Source: Streptomyces sp. SAT1
Lineage (GTDB): Bacteria; Actinomycetota; Actinomycetes; Streptomycetales; Streptomycetaceae
Reading direction: 5' to 3'
Assembly: GCF_001654495.1 (NCBI RefSeq)
Contig: NZ_CP015849.1
Coordinates: 4,687,501-4,751,500 of the forward strand
Length of the DNA: 64,000 bases
In this document: positions 24,265 through 35,101 of the stretch, in pieces
Position numbering within the stretch: position 1 is the stretch's first letter
Layout of the letters: every line of letters starts with the position of its first letter
Program-made: the position numbers and the translations under genes
Notes under the pieces: model-generated
What the model saw: only the letters and a program-made list of their open reading frames with translations
What the model was told of the DNA's origin: nothing
Database searches by the model: none

Positions 24265-26859
24265 CTACTTCTTCTTGGCCGGCAGGTCCCACTGGTCCTT
24301 TTTGGGTGCCGGACCGTATTCCAGGAATATGATCTTCGCCTTTTTGAGGTAGTTCCTCAGTTCGTCGGAAGGGCCGGCGTGGGTGAAGGACCACCGGGGA
24401 TCATATCCAGGATTCATACGACGGAGCGCGACATCCTTGTGGATCTGCTCCTTGATGTGCTTACTGAGCGGCACTTCGTTCTTTATCGTCTCGTGTGTGC
24501 CGTCCTTCAACGTGATGGTCCGGTACTGCCCGTACGTCTTCACCTCGACGGCGACGGTGCGCCCGTCGGGCAAATCGACCGGAACGTCCACCTTGCGTCC
24601 GCCGGTGGCGGTCACGGGATACTTCGGATCGGTGTTCGTGGGAACCGGGTAATGGCGTTCGGGGTCGCCGTGCCACAATTGCCGGTGGTATTCCTCGCCC
24701 ATTTCCCATCGATTGCGTACCACGCGTTCGTTGCGGACATCGCGCAGCGTAAGAGGGCCGTCGCCCGACAGAAGAGCAGGTCGTGAGTAATCCGGCTCGT
24801 GCCCGGAGTAGGGGTTCCCGTCCTTTTCATGAGCGGACTCATGCGCGGGAGTGTGATCGTCGGCGTCGTGTACGGGTTCGTCCGGGGAACCGGCGGCGGG
24901 ATCGTCGCCCTCCTGCCCGTGTCCGTGCTCGTCCCCGTGGCCGTTCGGGTGCTCCTGCCCCTCGTGACGGGGCTCGTGCGTGCCGTGCTCGCCGGGAGGG
25001 GTGTGATCGTCGCCTGCGGGAGAGTGGTCGCCGCTCGCCGGCTCTCCGGGGCGCTCCGAGCGGAAGGGGGGAGCCTCCTGCTTCCCTCCCACAGGGCCGT
25101 CGTGCGACTGCGGATGAACGGTTTCCTGGTGGTGACCTCGCGGAAGGTCGTGCCCCGGAGCGTGCACACCGTCGCCCGGATAAGTGCTCGGCAGATGATC
25201 GACGCTGTTGCTGACCACCGGGAGGTGGTCGCTGCCGGCGTGGATGGTGGGTGTGGTGGGTGTGTGGTTGCCGGTGCGGCCGAGGTCGCCGTGGTCGGTG
25301 TCGAGGCTGTTGCCGAGGTGGAGGTGTTCGCCGGTGTGGGCGGCGGTCTCTGTTGCGGTGTGGGGGGCGGTGCCGACGAGGGCGGGTTCGCGGGCGGGGC
25401 TGGGGGTGCGGGGCAGGTCGGAGCCCGCCGGGCCCGTACCCGCTCCGGTGGCGGGGGGTTTGTGGAGTTCGTCGGCGTGGATGAGGATCTTGCCGTTGCC
25501 GTCGACGATGTGGCCGTCGGGGTGTCCGTAGAGCGGGCCGGTGTCCTCGGGGGTGGGCAGGGGGTGGGCGCCGTCGTGGACGACGGGGACGTCGTCGGGG
25601 AGCTTGAAGGTGCCGTTCGGCAGTTTCGTCGCTCCCTCCGGGATCGGGGTGCCCTCGGGGAGGTGGAAGCTGCCGTCGGGGAGTCTGAGGGCGTCCTTGG
25701 GGAGGGTGATCGCGTTCTCGGGGAGGGCCGGGATGTCGATCTTGCCGATGCCCTTCAGGGCCTTGGTGATGTCCCCGATCTTCGACAGGCCCGCGCCCGC
25801 GCCCTTGGCGACATACGTCATCGGGTCGATGACCCTGCCCGCCTTGCCCGCCACCGAGAGTGCCTTGGCGACCGCGCCGGCCTTGCCCGCACCCGACGCC
25901 GCACCCCCCGCACCACCGGTGAAGACGGTGGTCAGCACGTTGAACGTGACCGCTCCGGCCGCGCGGGCGGGGTTCTTGCCCCACTCGTCCCACGCCACCA
26001 GCGCCTTCCCCGTCTCCTTCATCGCGGTGCGCGAATCACGGATCCAGGACGGGAGTTTGTCGTCGGGCAGCGCCCAGAACAGCGTGCCCAGGCCCGGCAG
26101 GGAGGTCAGGACCAGGCCGGTGGCGAGTTGCGCGAGGCCCTTCCACGCCTGGCCCATCGCCTCCCAGCCGCCGAAACCGACCAGCGTGCCCAGGCCCTTG
26201 ATCGTGCCCCACACACCGTCCACGATCAGGCCGTCCCACACGAACGACTTGACCCAGTGACCCACCTCGTACCAGTGGTGCTTCTCCTCGACCGGGTCGC
26301 CCCAGGGAAGCTTCGCGTTCTTCAGATCATCCGCGTCGAACCCGTACTGGTCCTTGCGGTCGGATCCGTCCCCCGTGACCATCTGCGTACCGTGGAACAA
26401 CGCGGTGATCTTGTTGTGACAGGTACGCTCCGCCGCCCAGAACGCCGCGACCGTCCGCGTGATCTCGTCCCGGATCCGGTTGTGCCGGTCGACCTTGTCA
26501 CCGTCGTACTGCCAGTCGTCGTCGTCCTTGACCGAATCGACGAACGTCGTCGCCTCGTCCTTCAGATCCTCCAGCTTCTTGACGAGAGGACGGATCTCCG
26601 TCGCGTACCCCGACAACGCCCCCGACACCGACTCCAGCCCGGTCGCGAACGTGTCCGCACGGTCCTTCACCGGCTTCGTCGACGCGAACAACTGCTCCGC
26701 CTCCGGAGCCCGGTAATACGCCGACAGTCCCTGGAACTTCGTGTGGACGTCCTGACCGGTCGAGCGGATGTGGCCCGCGTCCGTCTTCAGGTTCCCGTAC
26801 GCCTTCTCCAGCAGTTCCAGATCACCCGTGAACTGCGGAATCTCCTCAGGCTTGATCAC
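24265..26859 (-). CDS. T7SS-type polymorphic toxin with PD-(D/E)xK-like C-terminal tip (toxin 1)
   Basis: The 864-aa protein is modular. The N-terminal region (about 1-365) has helical WXG-like/T7SS signal features (EEIPQFTGDLELLEKAYGNL, LSAYYRAPEAEQLFAS). It also has a hydrophobic Gly-rich stretch (about 214-270) and WDEWGKNPARAAGAVTFNVL, all shared with the toxin at 50125. A Pro/Gly/His-rich linker spans about 380-680. The tip (about 690-864) has KVDVPVDLPDGRTVAVEVK, giving D...ExK with catalytic Lys near 774, so a nuclease is likely. The GTG start at 26859 has a G run 10 bases upstream. The tip DNA is visibly richer in A/T. Unlike toxin 2 it lacks a DUF6507-like partner. Confidence 0.8.
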   Translation of the reverse strand: MIKPEEIPQFTGDLELLEKAYGNLKTDAGHIRSTGQDVHTKFQGLSAYYRAPEAEQLFASTKPVKDRADTFATGLESVSGALSGYATEIRPLVKKLEDLKDEATTFVDSVKDDDDWQYDGDKVDRHNRIRDEITRTVAAFWAAERTCHNKITALFHGTQMVTGDGSDRKDQYGFDADDLKNAKLPWGDPVEEKHHWYEVGHWVKSFVWDGLIVDGVWGTIKGLGTLVGFGGWEAMGQAWKGLAQLATGLVLTSLPGLGTLFWALPDDKLPSWIRDSRTAMKETGKALVAWDEWGKNPARAAGAVTFNVLTTVFTGGAGGAASGAGKAGAVAKALSVAGKAGRVIDPMTYVAKGAGAGLSKIGDITKALKGIGKIDIPALPENAITLPKDALRLPDGSFHLPEGTPIPEGATKLPNGTFKLPDDVPVVHDGAHPLPTPEDTGPLYGHPDGHIVDGNGKILIHADELHKPPATGAGTGPAGSDLPRTPSPAREPALVGTAPHTATETAAHTGEHLHLGNSLDTDHGDLGRTGNHTPTTPTIHAGSDHLPVVSNSVDHLPSTYPGDGVHAPGHDLPRGHHQETVHPQSHDGPVGGKQEAPPFRSERPGEPASGDHSPAGDDHTPPGEHGTHEPRHEGQEHPNGHGDEHGHGQEGDDPAAGSPDEPVHDADDHTPAHESAHEKDGNPYSGHEPDYSRPALLSGDGPLTLRDVRNERVVRNRWEMGEEYHRQLWHGDPERHYPVPTNTDPKYPVTATGGRKVDVPVDLPDGRTVAVEVKTYGQYRTITLKDGTHETIKNEVPLSKHIKEQIHKDVALRRMNPGYDPRWSFTHAGPSDELRNYLKKAKIIFLEYGPAPKKDQWDLPAKKK

Positions 26860-26947
26860 GATGCACTGCCCCCCGTTCGTCGGCCCCGTCCGAGCAGGCC
26901 GACTCGCGTCAAGATCTCATCATCATACAAATAAGGGTCACGGCGTG

Positions 26948-28633
26948 TCAGGAGCTGCGGCCGCCGACGTGACGCGCCCGTGTACGTGGCCCGCCGAAAC
27001 TCGCGGGCGGGGCCGTGGGGGAGGGCCCGAGCAGGATGCCGCCGAGGACGGCACCGGCGGCGCCGGGAGTACCGGAGAAGCCGGGACCGCCTGTGGGGCT
27101 GCCGATGGCGTCAACGTCCGCGTCGGCGCAGGGATTTCCGTGGACGCGGACGTCCTGTTCGGCGCGTTCGCGGGCCGCGCGGGCGAGGGTGTCGGCGGAC
27201 AGCAGGTCGGCGGTGGCTCCGGAGACGGCGAGCAGGCGTTCCGCCTCGGCCAGCGCCGTACGGGCCTCCGGCCCCACCGCGCCCCGGTGTGTCGTGACGA
27301 AGTCTGCCGCCCCGGCGACGGTGCTGCGGGCCACGAGCAGCGCGGCGGCCGACAGGACGCCCGTACGCCCCGTCCCCAGCGGAGTCGCCGCCGCGACGAT
27401 CCGGCGCAGGGCGTCCAGCGGACCGTACGGCCGCCCGGACGCCAACTCCTGCCGCACGGAGGCCAGTACGCCGTCCAGGTGCAGCACGCGCGAGCGCGTC
27501 TCACCGGCCGGTACGTCCGCCGGTACGTCCGCCGGGCCGGTCCGCGCCGCCGCCCGTTCCGCCTCCGCCCCGCTCAGCGCGGCCGGGACCAGGGCCGCTG
27601 CCTCGTCCAGCGCGGCGGCGAGACGTTCGATGCCGTCGAGGAACACCGCCGCCTGCGCCACCGCGCCCTCGGCGGCGCGCAGATGGGCGATGGCGGCGTC
27701 GCGTTCGTCCCGATCGGCGGACTGGCGTGCCTGGTTGAGGTGGACGGTGGCGAACATCAGGCGGTCCCTGGCCTGTTCGGCGTGGCCTGTCACCTGGTCC
27801 GACGCGGAGGGGGCGTAGCGGCGTGCGAGACCGGCCAGTACCGACTCCGCCGCCGCCGTGCGGCCCGTCAGCGCGCGGAAACGGGTCTCGGCGACCCGCA
27901 CCGCCCCGCCGACCCCCCGGTCCAGGCCCCGCAGCGCGTCGAAGTCGCCCGCCGCCGCGTCCAGCACCCGGCCGGCCTCCTCGCAGCGTCCGATCACCCC
28001 GGCCCGCGCCTGCCGCAGCCCGTCCGGGTCCGTCGGAGCGGTCGGAGCGGTCGGAGCGGTCCGGTCGCCGCTCACCAGTCGCACGGCGAAGGCCGCCGCC
28101 AGCTCCGTCCCCGCCTCCCGCACGGCCGCGGCGAACGGCGCCACGGCCGCGCCGCCGAACCGCGCCTCGGCGAAGGCGAGTTCCTCACGGCTCGTGCGTA
28201 CGCAGTCGTCGGCCATGACGAGTGACCGCCGCGCCCGCTCCTCGGTTTCGAGGGGTTCGTCGAGTCCGCGGGCCTCGGCGGGTTCGTCGTGGCCGCCGCC
28301 CGGTGTCGTACGGGTCCGGGCCCGCCGGGTGCGCCGTACGTACCCGTACCCGGCGCCCACCGCGACCGCGCCCACCGCGGCGAGCGGCAGGACGAGGTCG
28401 GCGCCCGACGTCTCGTCCTGCCCGGGTGCGGCGGCGGCGGCGGTGGGAGCCGCCGCCGGGCCGGGCCCGGAGCGCGGTGCCGCCGCAACCGCGGTGCCGT
28501 TGTTGATCGTCATCACCGGAAGCGCCAGCCACATCAGCCCCGCCGTGCCGCCCAGCACGGCCCGCGCCGCCCGCACGCACCGGTGCGGGATCGCGCGGCG
28601 GGGCAGGACCCCGCGGGCCGGGGATGACGTCAC
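26948..28633 (-). CDS. Membrane-anchored protein related to TPM-domain proteins, lacking the TPM domain
   Basis: The product (about 561 aa) has a hydrophobic N-terminal segment (AVLGGTAGLMWLALPVM), a Pro/Ala stretch and a transmembrane helix (DLVLPLAAVGAVAVGAGYGY). A long charged alpha-helical region follows with repeats such as DDCVRTSREELAFAEARFGG, TGHAEQARDRLMFATVHLNQ and AAEGAVAQAAVFLDGIERLA. In the Streptomyces proteins I recall with this helical region, a TPM domain of about 150 residues precedes the membrane helix; here it is absent. GTG 28633 is the best start but no ribosome-binding site is visible. It lies 88 bases upstream of toxin 1 on the same strand. Confidence 0.65.
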   Translation of the reverse strand: MTSSPARGVLPRRAIPHRCVRAARAVLGGTAGLMWLALPVMTINNGTAVAAAPRSGPGPAAAPTAAAAAPGQDETSGADLVLPLAAVGAVAVGAGYGYVRRTRRARTRTTPGGGHDEPAEARGLDEPLETEERARRSLVMADDCVRTSREELAFAEARFGGAAVAPFAAAVREAGTELAAAFAVRLVSGDRTAPTAPTAPTDPDGLRQARAGVIGRCEEAGRVLDAAAGDFDALRGLDRGVGGAVRVAETRFRALTGRTAAAESVLAGLARRYAPSASDQVTGHAEQARDRLMFATVHLNQARQSADRDERDAAIAHLRAAEGAVAQAAVFLDGIERLAAALDEAAALVPAALSGAEAERAAARTGPADVPADVPAGETRSRVLHLDGVLASVRQELASGRPYGPLDALRRIVAAATPLGTGRTGVLSAAALLVARSTVAGAADFVTTHRGAVGPEARTALAEAERLLAVSGATADLLSADTLARAARERAEQDVRVHGNPCADADVDAIGSPTGGPGFSGTPGAAGAVLGGILLGPSPTAPPASFGGPRTRARHVGGRSS

Positions 28634-28743
28634 GTTCGGGAGCGTATGACCGCCGGCGCGGGCCCGCGACCGGGGCCGCGGCACCGGCGGGGACGGATAC
28701 GGGCGGGCGGACACGGCAACGCGGAAGGGGTCGGAACAGCGCC

Positions 28744-29985
28744 ATGGAGAACAGCACAGGCCACACCACGGGCGACAGCGACGGCGGCAGAGACGGCGAC
28801 AGCGACGGCGGCAGAGACGACAGCGGCAGCAGGACGGCCGCCCGGCCGGAGGAGACGACGGATACCGCCACGGACATTCCCGCCCTCGCTCTCGCCCCCG
28901 ACGAGCCCACCCCCCATGAGCCCACCCCCGACAAGAAGTCCCCCCACAAGCAAACCCCCCGCTCCCGCACCCTCCGCCGCGCCCGCCGCACCTTCCTCGC
29001 CCTCGTCCTCGTCCTCCTCCTCCCGCTCCTCGCCGCCGAGGCCGCCCTGCGGGTGAACTACACGGGCGACCCGGCCGAGGGCACCCGCACCCGGGGCCAG
29101 GACGCGATCTGGCTGGGGCACGCCTGGGTGGACGGGCGGAAGAAGGACGCCGACATCGAGGCGCTGGCCGCGCGGCTGCGCGGGACCGGCATCCGCGATC
29201 TGTACGTGCACGCGGGCCCGCTGGAGCACGACGGGACGCTGCCCGCGTCGGCGTACCGGGACGCGGGCCGCCTGATACCGGCCGTGCACCGGGCGCTGCC
29301 CGGGGTGCGGGTGCAGGCGTGGCTGGGGGACGTGCTGGCCACCGAGAGCCCGGACGGGCTGCGGCTGGAGCGGGCGGCGACGCGCGCGGCGGTGGTCGAG
29401 TCGACCCGGGCGGTGCTGGCGGCCGGTTTCGAGGGCGCCCACTTCGATCTGGAGCCGCTGCACTCCGGCGACCGCGACTACCTCGGCCTCCTCGACGACC
29501 TGCGCGCCCTCACCCACGCGCGCGGCGCCGTCCTGTCGGTGGCCGCGCACCAGATCGACCCGCTCCCGGCCTTCCACTCCGTGTGGGGCACCCTCACCGG
29601 CCACCCCAAGTGGTGGTCGCAGGCGTACTTCGGCGAGGTCGCGCGCCGGGTCGACCAGATCGCGGTGATGTCGTACGACACCATGCAGCCGTCGCAGAGC
29701 CTGTACGGCGGCTATGTCGCCCAGCAGACCTCGCTCGCCCTGGAGGCCACCCCGCCCACCACCGATCTGCTGATGGGCCTGCCCTTCTTCCACGAGAACC
29801 GGTTCGGCCACTGGGACCACGCCGAGACCGTGCCCGCCGCCGTCCGGGGCGTCCGCCTCGGCCTCTCGCGTACGGACGCGGACCGCGTGCGCTTCGGTGT
29901 CGCGCTGTACGTCGACTTCGCGGCGACGGAGGCGGACTGGACCGCCTACCGGGAGGGCTGGGCCCGCACTGCTCCACCCGAGTGA
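28744..29985 (+). CDS. Membrane-anchored GH18-like TIM-barrel protein
   Basis: The 413-aa protein has a hydrophilic N-terminus with DGGRD repeats and Pro/Thr runs. A transmembrane anchor spans about 82-102 (FLALVLVLLLPLLAAEAAL), followed by an extracytoplasmic barrel. HFDLEPLHSGD resembles the GH18 DxxDxE strand, though only part of the motif is present. QIAVMSYDTMQPSQSLYGGY and DLLMGLPFFHENRFGHW also fit chitinase-like barrels. The Asp-Leu-Glu spacing differs from active chitinases, so it may bind rather than cleave glycans. Purine-rich GGAAGGGG precedes the ATG. Confidence 0.65.
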   Translation: MENSTGHTTGDSDGGRDGDSDGGRDDSGSRTAARPEETTDTATDIPALALAPDEPTPHEPTPDKKSPHKQTPRSRTLRRARRTFLALVLVLLLPLLAAEAALRVNYTGDPAEGTRTRGQDAIWLGHAWVDGRKKDADIEALAARLRGTGIRDLYVHAGPLEHDGTLPASAYRDAGRLIPAVHRALPGVRVQAWLGDVLATESPDGLRLERAATRAAVVESTRAVLAAGFEGAHFDLEPLHSGDRDYLGLLDDLRALTHARGAVLSVAAHQIDPLPAFHSVWGTLTGHPKWWSQAYFGEVARRVDQIAVMSYDTMQPSQSLYGGYVAQQTSLALEATPPTTDLLMGLPFFHENRFGHWDHAETVPAAVRGVRLGLSRTDADRVRFGVALYVDFAATEADWTAYREGWARTAPPE

Positions 29986-30198
29986 CCTTCCCCCGCCTCC
30001 CGTCGTGTCGCCGCCGGGGGGCGGACGCTTTCCTCTTCAGTGGGGCCATAGATCTGATCAGTTCCAAATATGCCCTACGCCACATATACCGCCGAATGCG
30101 CACAAGCAGGACAGGGCCAGCAGGACAGGGCCTCACCGGGCACGAGCAGCACGCGGCCCGTGCCCACCGGCGGGAGCGGCTCCCCGGAGGTAGCACAG

Positions 30199-32373
30199 AT
30201 GTCGTACGACGGTGTCGGGCCCCGCGCGGTCATGCGCTCGGTCGCCTTCCTGACCGCGGGCGCCCTGGCGGTGCCCCTGCTGGCGGGCTGCGGCTCGGAC
30301 GACGAGGGCAGCAGACCGCTGGCCGGGCAGGACATCGCCCCCGCGGCCCGCGCCCAGGTCACCGACGGCGGCACGCTGCGCTGGGCGGTGGACACGATGC
30401 CCGAGACGCTGAACACCTTCCAGGCGGACGCCGACGCGAGCACCACCCGGATCGCCCAGGCGGTCCTGCCGGCCATGTTCCGCCTCGACGCCAGCGGCCG
30501 GCCGCAGCGCGACGCGGACTACCTCGACTCCGCGCGGGTGGTCGAGACCGAGCCCAGGCAGGTCGTCGTCTACCGGCTGAACCAGCAGGCCGTCTGGAGC
30601 GACGGCCGGGAGATCGGCGCCGCCGACTTCGCCGCCCAGTGGCGCGCCCTGTCCGGCAAGGACTCCGCGTACTGGACCGCGCGCAACGCCGGCTACGACC
30701 GCATCGAGAAGGTCGAGCGCGGCGCCAACGACCTGGAGGTCCGGGTCACCTTCGCCCGGCCCTACGCGGACTGGAAGTCGCTGTTCTCGCCGCTGTACCC
30801 CAAGGACGTCACCGGCACCGCCAACGACTTCAACGACGGGGCGCGCAAGAAGCTCAAGGTCAGCGCCGGGCCCTTCGCCGTGCAGAAGATCGACACCGCG
30901 GAGAAGGAGGTGGTCCTCGCCCGCAGCCCGCGCTGGTGGGGCCACCCGGCCAAGCTGAACGAGATCGTGCTGCACCAGGTGGCGCGCGACAAACGGGCCG
31001 CCGCGCTCGCCGACGGCACCGTGGACGTGGCCGACATCGACCCGGCCGACGCCGACCGGATCACCCTCGCCGACGGCGCCCGGGGCAGCTCGCCCTTCCA
31101 GGGCCCGGCCGGCGGGCGCACCGCCGCCAAGGCGCTGCGCTCCTGGGCACTGGTGCACGGATCCGACGAGAAGGCCGCCGGGCGCGAGCGCCGCGCCCTG
31201 GCCGCGGGCCGTGGCACGCTCACCACCTATCTCCGCCAGCAGGACGCGCTGCGCGGGGTGAAGGTGCGCAAGTCCCTGGAGCCCGCCTTCACCCAGCTCG
31301 CGCTGAACGGCGCCGGCGGCCCGCTCGCCGACGAGCGCGTCCGGCACGCCGTGGCGCACGCCCTGGACCGCAAGGAGCTCGCCGAGATCGTCCTGAAGCC
31401 GCTCGGCCTGCCCGCCACCCCGGTCGGCAGCCACCTCGCCCTGTCCGGGCAGGCCGCCTACGCCGACAGCAGCGACGCGCTCGGCGGCCAGGACACCGCC
31501 CAGGCCAAGGCGCTGCTCGCCGACGCCGGCTGGGTGGCCGGGACGGGCAAGGAGCAGGACAAGCAGAAGAAGGGCGAGAAGGCGGCCGGCGCCCAGGGGC
31601 ACGAGGACGCGGGCGGCGGGGACGGCGACGGTACGTACATCGTCGGGGTGAACGACGACATCGAGCACAACGGCGACGGCAAGGGCAGGCCCCGCGACGA
31701 GGAGAGCGCCGAGAACGGCGCCAGGACGCGCCAGCTCGCCCAGGACGGCGCCCCCGGCGCGTACGCCCCCCGGGGCACCGCCGCCCCGGCCGGCACGGTG
31801 GCCGGGCCGCTGGCCAAGGACGGCAAGCCGCTCACGCTCCGCTTCGTCCTGCCCTCCGGGCCGGGCTCGGAGACGCTGCGCAAGGTCGCCGACCGGATCA
31901 CGGCGATGCTGGAGAAGGTGGGCATCGCCACGGACGTGACCAAGGTCCCGGACGAGAGCTACTTCCGCGACCACATCGCCGCCGGCCAGTACGACCTGGC
32001 CCTGTACTCCTGGCCGGCCTCCGCCTACCCGGCCACCGACGCCCGCCCGGTGTACGCCAAGCCCGTCCCGGCGGCCGACGGCTCCCTGAACGTGCAGCAG
32101 AACTACACCCGGGTCGGCACCGACCAGGTCGACCAGCTCTTCGACCAGGCCCTGGCCACCCTGGACGAGGGGCGGGAGCGCGACCTGGTGCGCAAGGCCG
32201 ACGCCCGGATCTGGGCGAGCGCCGGGTCCATCCCGCTCTACCAGCGGCCCCAGCTCGTCGCGGTCCGCGACACCCTGGCCAACGTGGGCGCCTTCGGCTT
32301 CCAGACCCCGGTCTACGAGGACATGGGCTACCTGAGGAAGGGCGCGAAGGGGCCGTCCGGAGCGTCCTCGTAG
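30199..32373 (+). CDS. Peptide/nickel-type ABC transporter substrate-binding lipoprotein
   Basis: The 724-aa lipoprotein has lipobox LAGC within the first 35 residues and the family-5 solute-binding fold. Recognisable parts are TDGGTLRWAVDTMPETLNTF, VWSDGREIGAADFAAQW, DERVRHAVAHALDRKELAEI and YFRDHIAAGQYDLALYSWPA. It is longer than usual because of a charged insertion at about residues 450-545 (Lys/Gln/Glu/Gly-rich, containing NDDIEHNGDGKGR). GGAGG lies 8 bases before the ATG. No permease adjoins it. It may use the permeases of the operons that begin at 35102. Confidence 0.85.
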   Translation: MSYDGVGPRAVMRSVAFLTAGALAVPLLAGCGSDDEGSRPLAGQDIAPAARAQVTDGGTLRWAVDTMPETLNTFQADADASTTRIAQAVLPAMFRLDASGRPQRDADYLDSARVVETEPRQVVVYRLNQQAVWSDGREIGAADFAAQWRALSGKDSAYWTARNAGYDRIEKVERGANDLEVRVTFARPYADWKSLFSPLYPKDVTGTANDFNDGARKKLKVSAGPFAVQKIDTAEKEVVLARSPRWWGHPAKLNEIVLHQVARDKRAAALADGTVDVADIDPADADRITLADGARGSSPFQGPAGGRTAAKALRSWALVHGSDEKAAGRERRALAAGRGTLTTYLRQQDALRGVKVRKSLEPAFTQLALNGAGGPLADERVRHAVAHALDRKELAEIVLKPLGLPATPVGSHLALSGQAAYADSSDALGGQDTAQAKALLADAGWVAGTGKEQDKQKKGEKAAGAQGHEDAGGGDGDGTYIVGVNDDIEHNGDGKGRPRDEESAENGARTRQLAQDGAPGAYAPRGTAAPAGTVAGPLAKDGKPLTLRFVLPSGPGSETLRKVADRITAMLEKVGIATDVTKVPDESYFRDHIAAGQYDLALYSWPASAYPATDARPVYAKPVPAADGSLNVQQNYTRVGTDQVDQLFDQALATLDEGRERDLVRKADARIWASAGSIPLYQRPQLVAVRDTLANVGAFGFQTPVYEDMGYLRKGAKGPSGASS

Positions 32374-32537
32374 CGGCGTGCGGGTGCGGGCCGGGAGCGT
32401 CCCGCACCCGGCCGCGCAGGCCCCCGGGGCGGCGCACCCGTACGATGGGGTGAGGCCGTGGCGTGTTCAGCCCGGCAGGGCGCGTGTACCGAGGACGTAC
32501 GCGCAGCCGTCCGCACACTCCGGGAGTACGCCTCACT

Positions 32538-34454
<1,917 letters not shown>

Positions 34455-34457
34455 GCC

Positions 34458-34526
34458 GCGGCCGGCCCCCGACGGCCGGCCGCCCATGGCACCCAGGGCC
34501 CGCCCGGCAGCACGCCGGGCGGGCCC
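34458..34526 (+). terminator. Tandem hairpin terminator after typA
   Basis: The first hairpin pairs GCGGCCGGCC (34458-34467) with GGCCGGCCGC (34474-34483). The second pairs GGGCCCGCCCGGC (34496-34508) with GCCGGGCGGGCCC (34514-34526). Both stems are perfect, with 6- and 5-base loops. There is no T run, as is usual for Streptomyces terminators. Confidence 0.85.
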
Positions 34527-35101
34527 GCCGCGTTCGGCGCGGGGGCACTCCCGAGGGCCGTTCCACGGGCCGGTAGCGGGGCCGGCGTGTCAGGTCCGTA
34601 CAGGGTTTTCCCTACAACCGGGGCCGGTCTTTCCGGTGTCGCCTACGGCGGTTCGCGCCATTGTTAGAGTGACCGGAATCTACGGCTTGCCGAGTCATCG
34701 CGCCGGTCTGTCCTCGGCCCCCGGTCGGGCCGGGCCGCGGGCGTGCTCGCCCCGCCCTCCGGTGCAACCGGTTTTCCACCACACCTTGTCCGCTATGCGG
34801 ACAGTCTCGCCCGATAGTTGTGTAACAAGTCCGTTTCGCAGGGATCTTTCACCAAACCCTTTGTCCGGATTTTGGAAGAAGTACACGGCAGGTGTGATCG
34901 AACCGAGACCTGGAAGGTGTGGTTCGGTACGGTTCGGATGGCAGATAGTTAGGCGCGTAGAGCTCGGATCAACGGGTCACGCGCTGATGGAGGCGCCGAC
35001 TCACGAGCCAGGGGGCACCTGAGCATTTCAGGCACCGGTAACGGTGATGCGTCAAGTGCCCCTCCATGCGGTGAACCAATGGACTCATGAGGAGGAGCCC
35101 C
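34527..35101 (+). promoter_or_regulatory. Long structured upstream region of peptide ABC operon 1
   Basis: The 575 bases hold no gene but are less G+C-rich than the surroundings. TGTCCGC-TAT-GCGGACA (34787-34803) is a perfect 17-bp palindrome. A smaller symmetric TTGT-GTA-ACAA follows at about 34817-34827. Nearer the gene are CCTGA-GCATT-TCAGG (35018-35032) and CACCG-GTAA-CGGTG (35033-35046), able to form leader hairpins. AGGAGGAG precedes the ATG at 35102. Multiple promoters and regulators are expected for a peptide importer linked to development. No specific regulator is identified. Confidence 0.5.
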
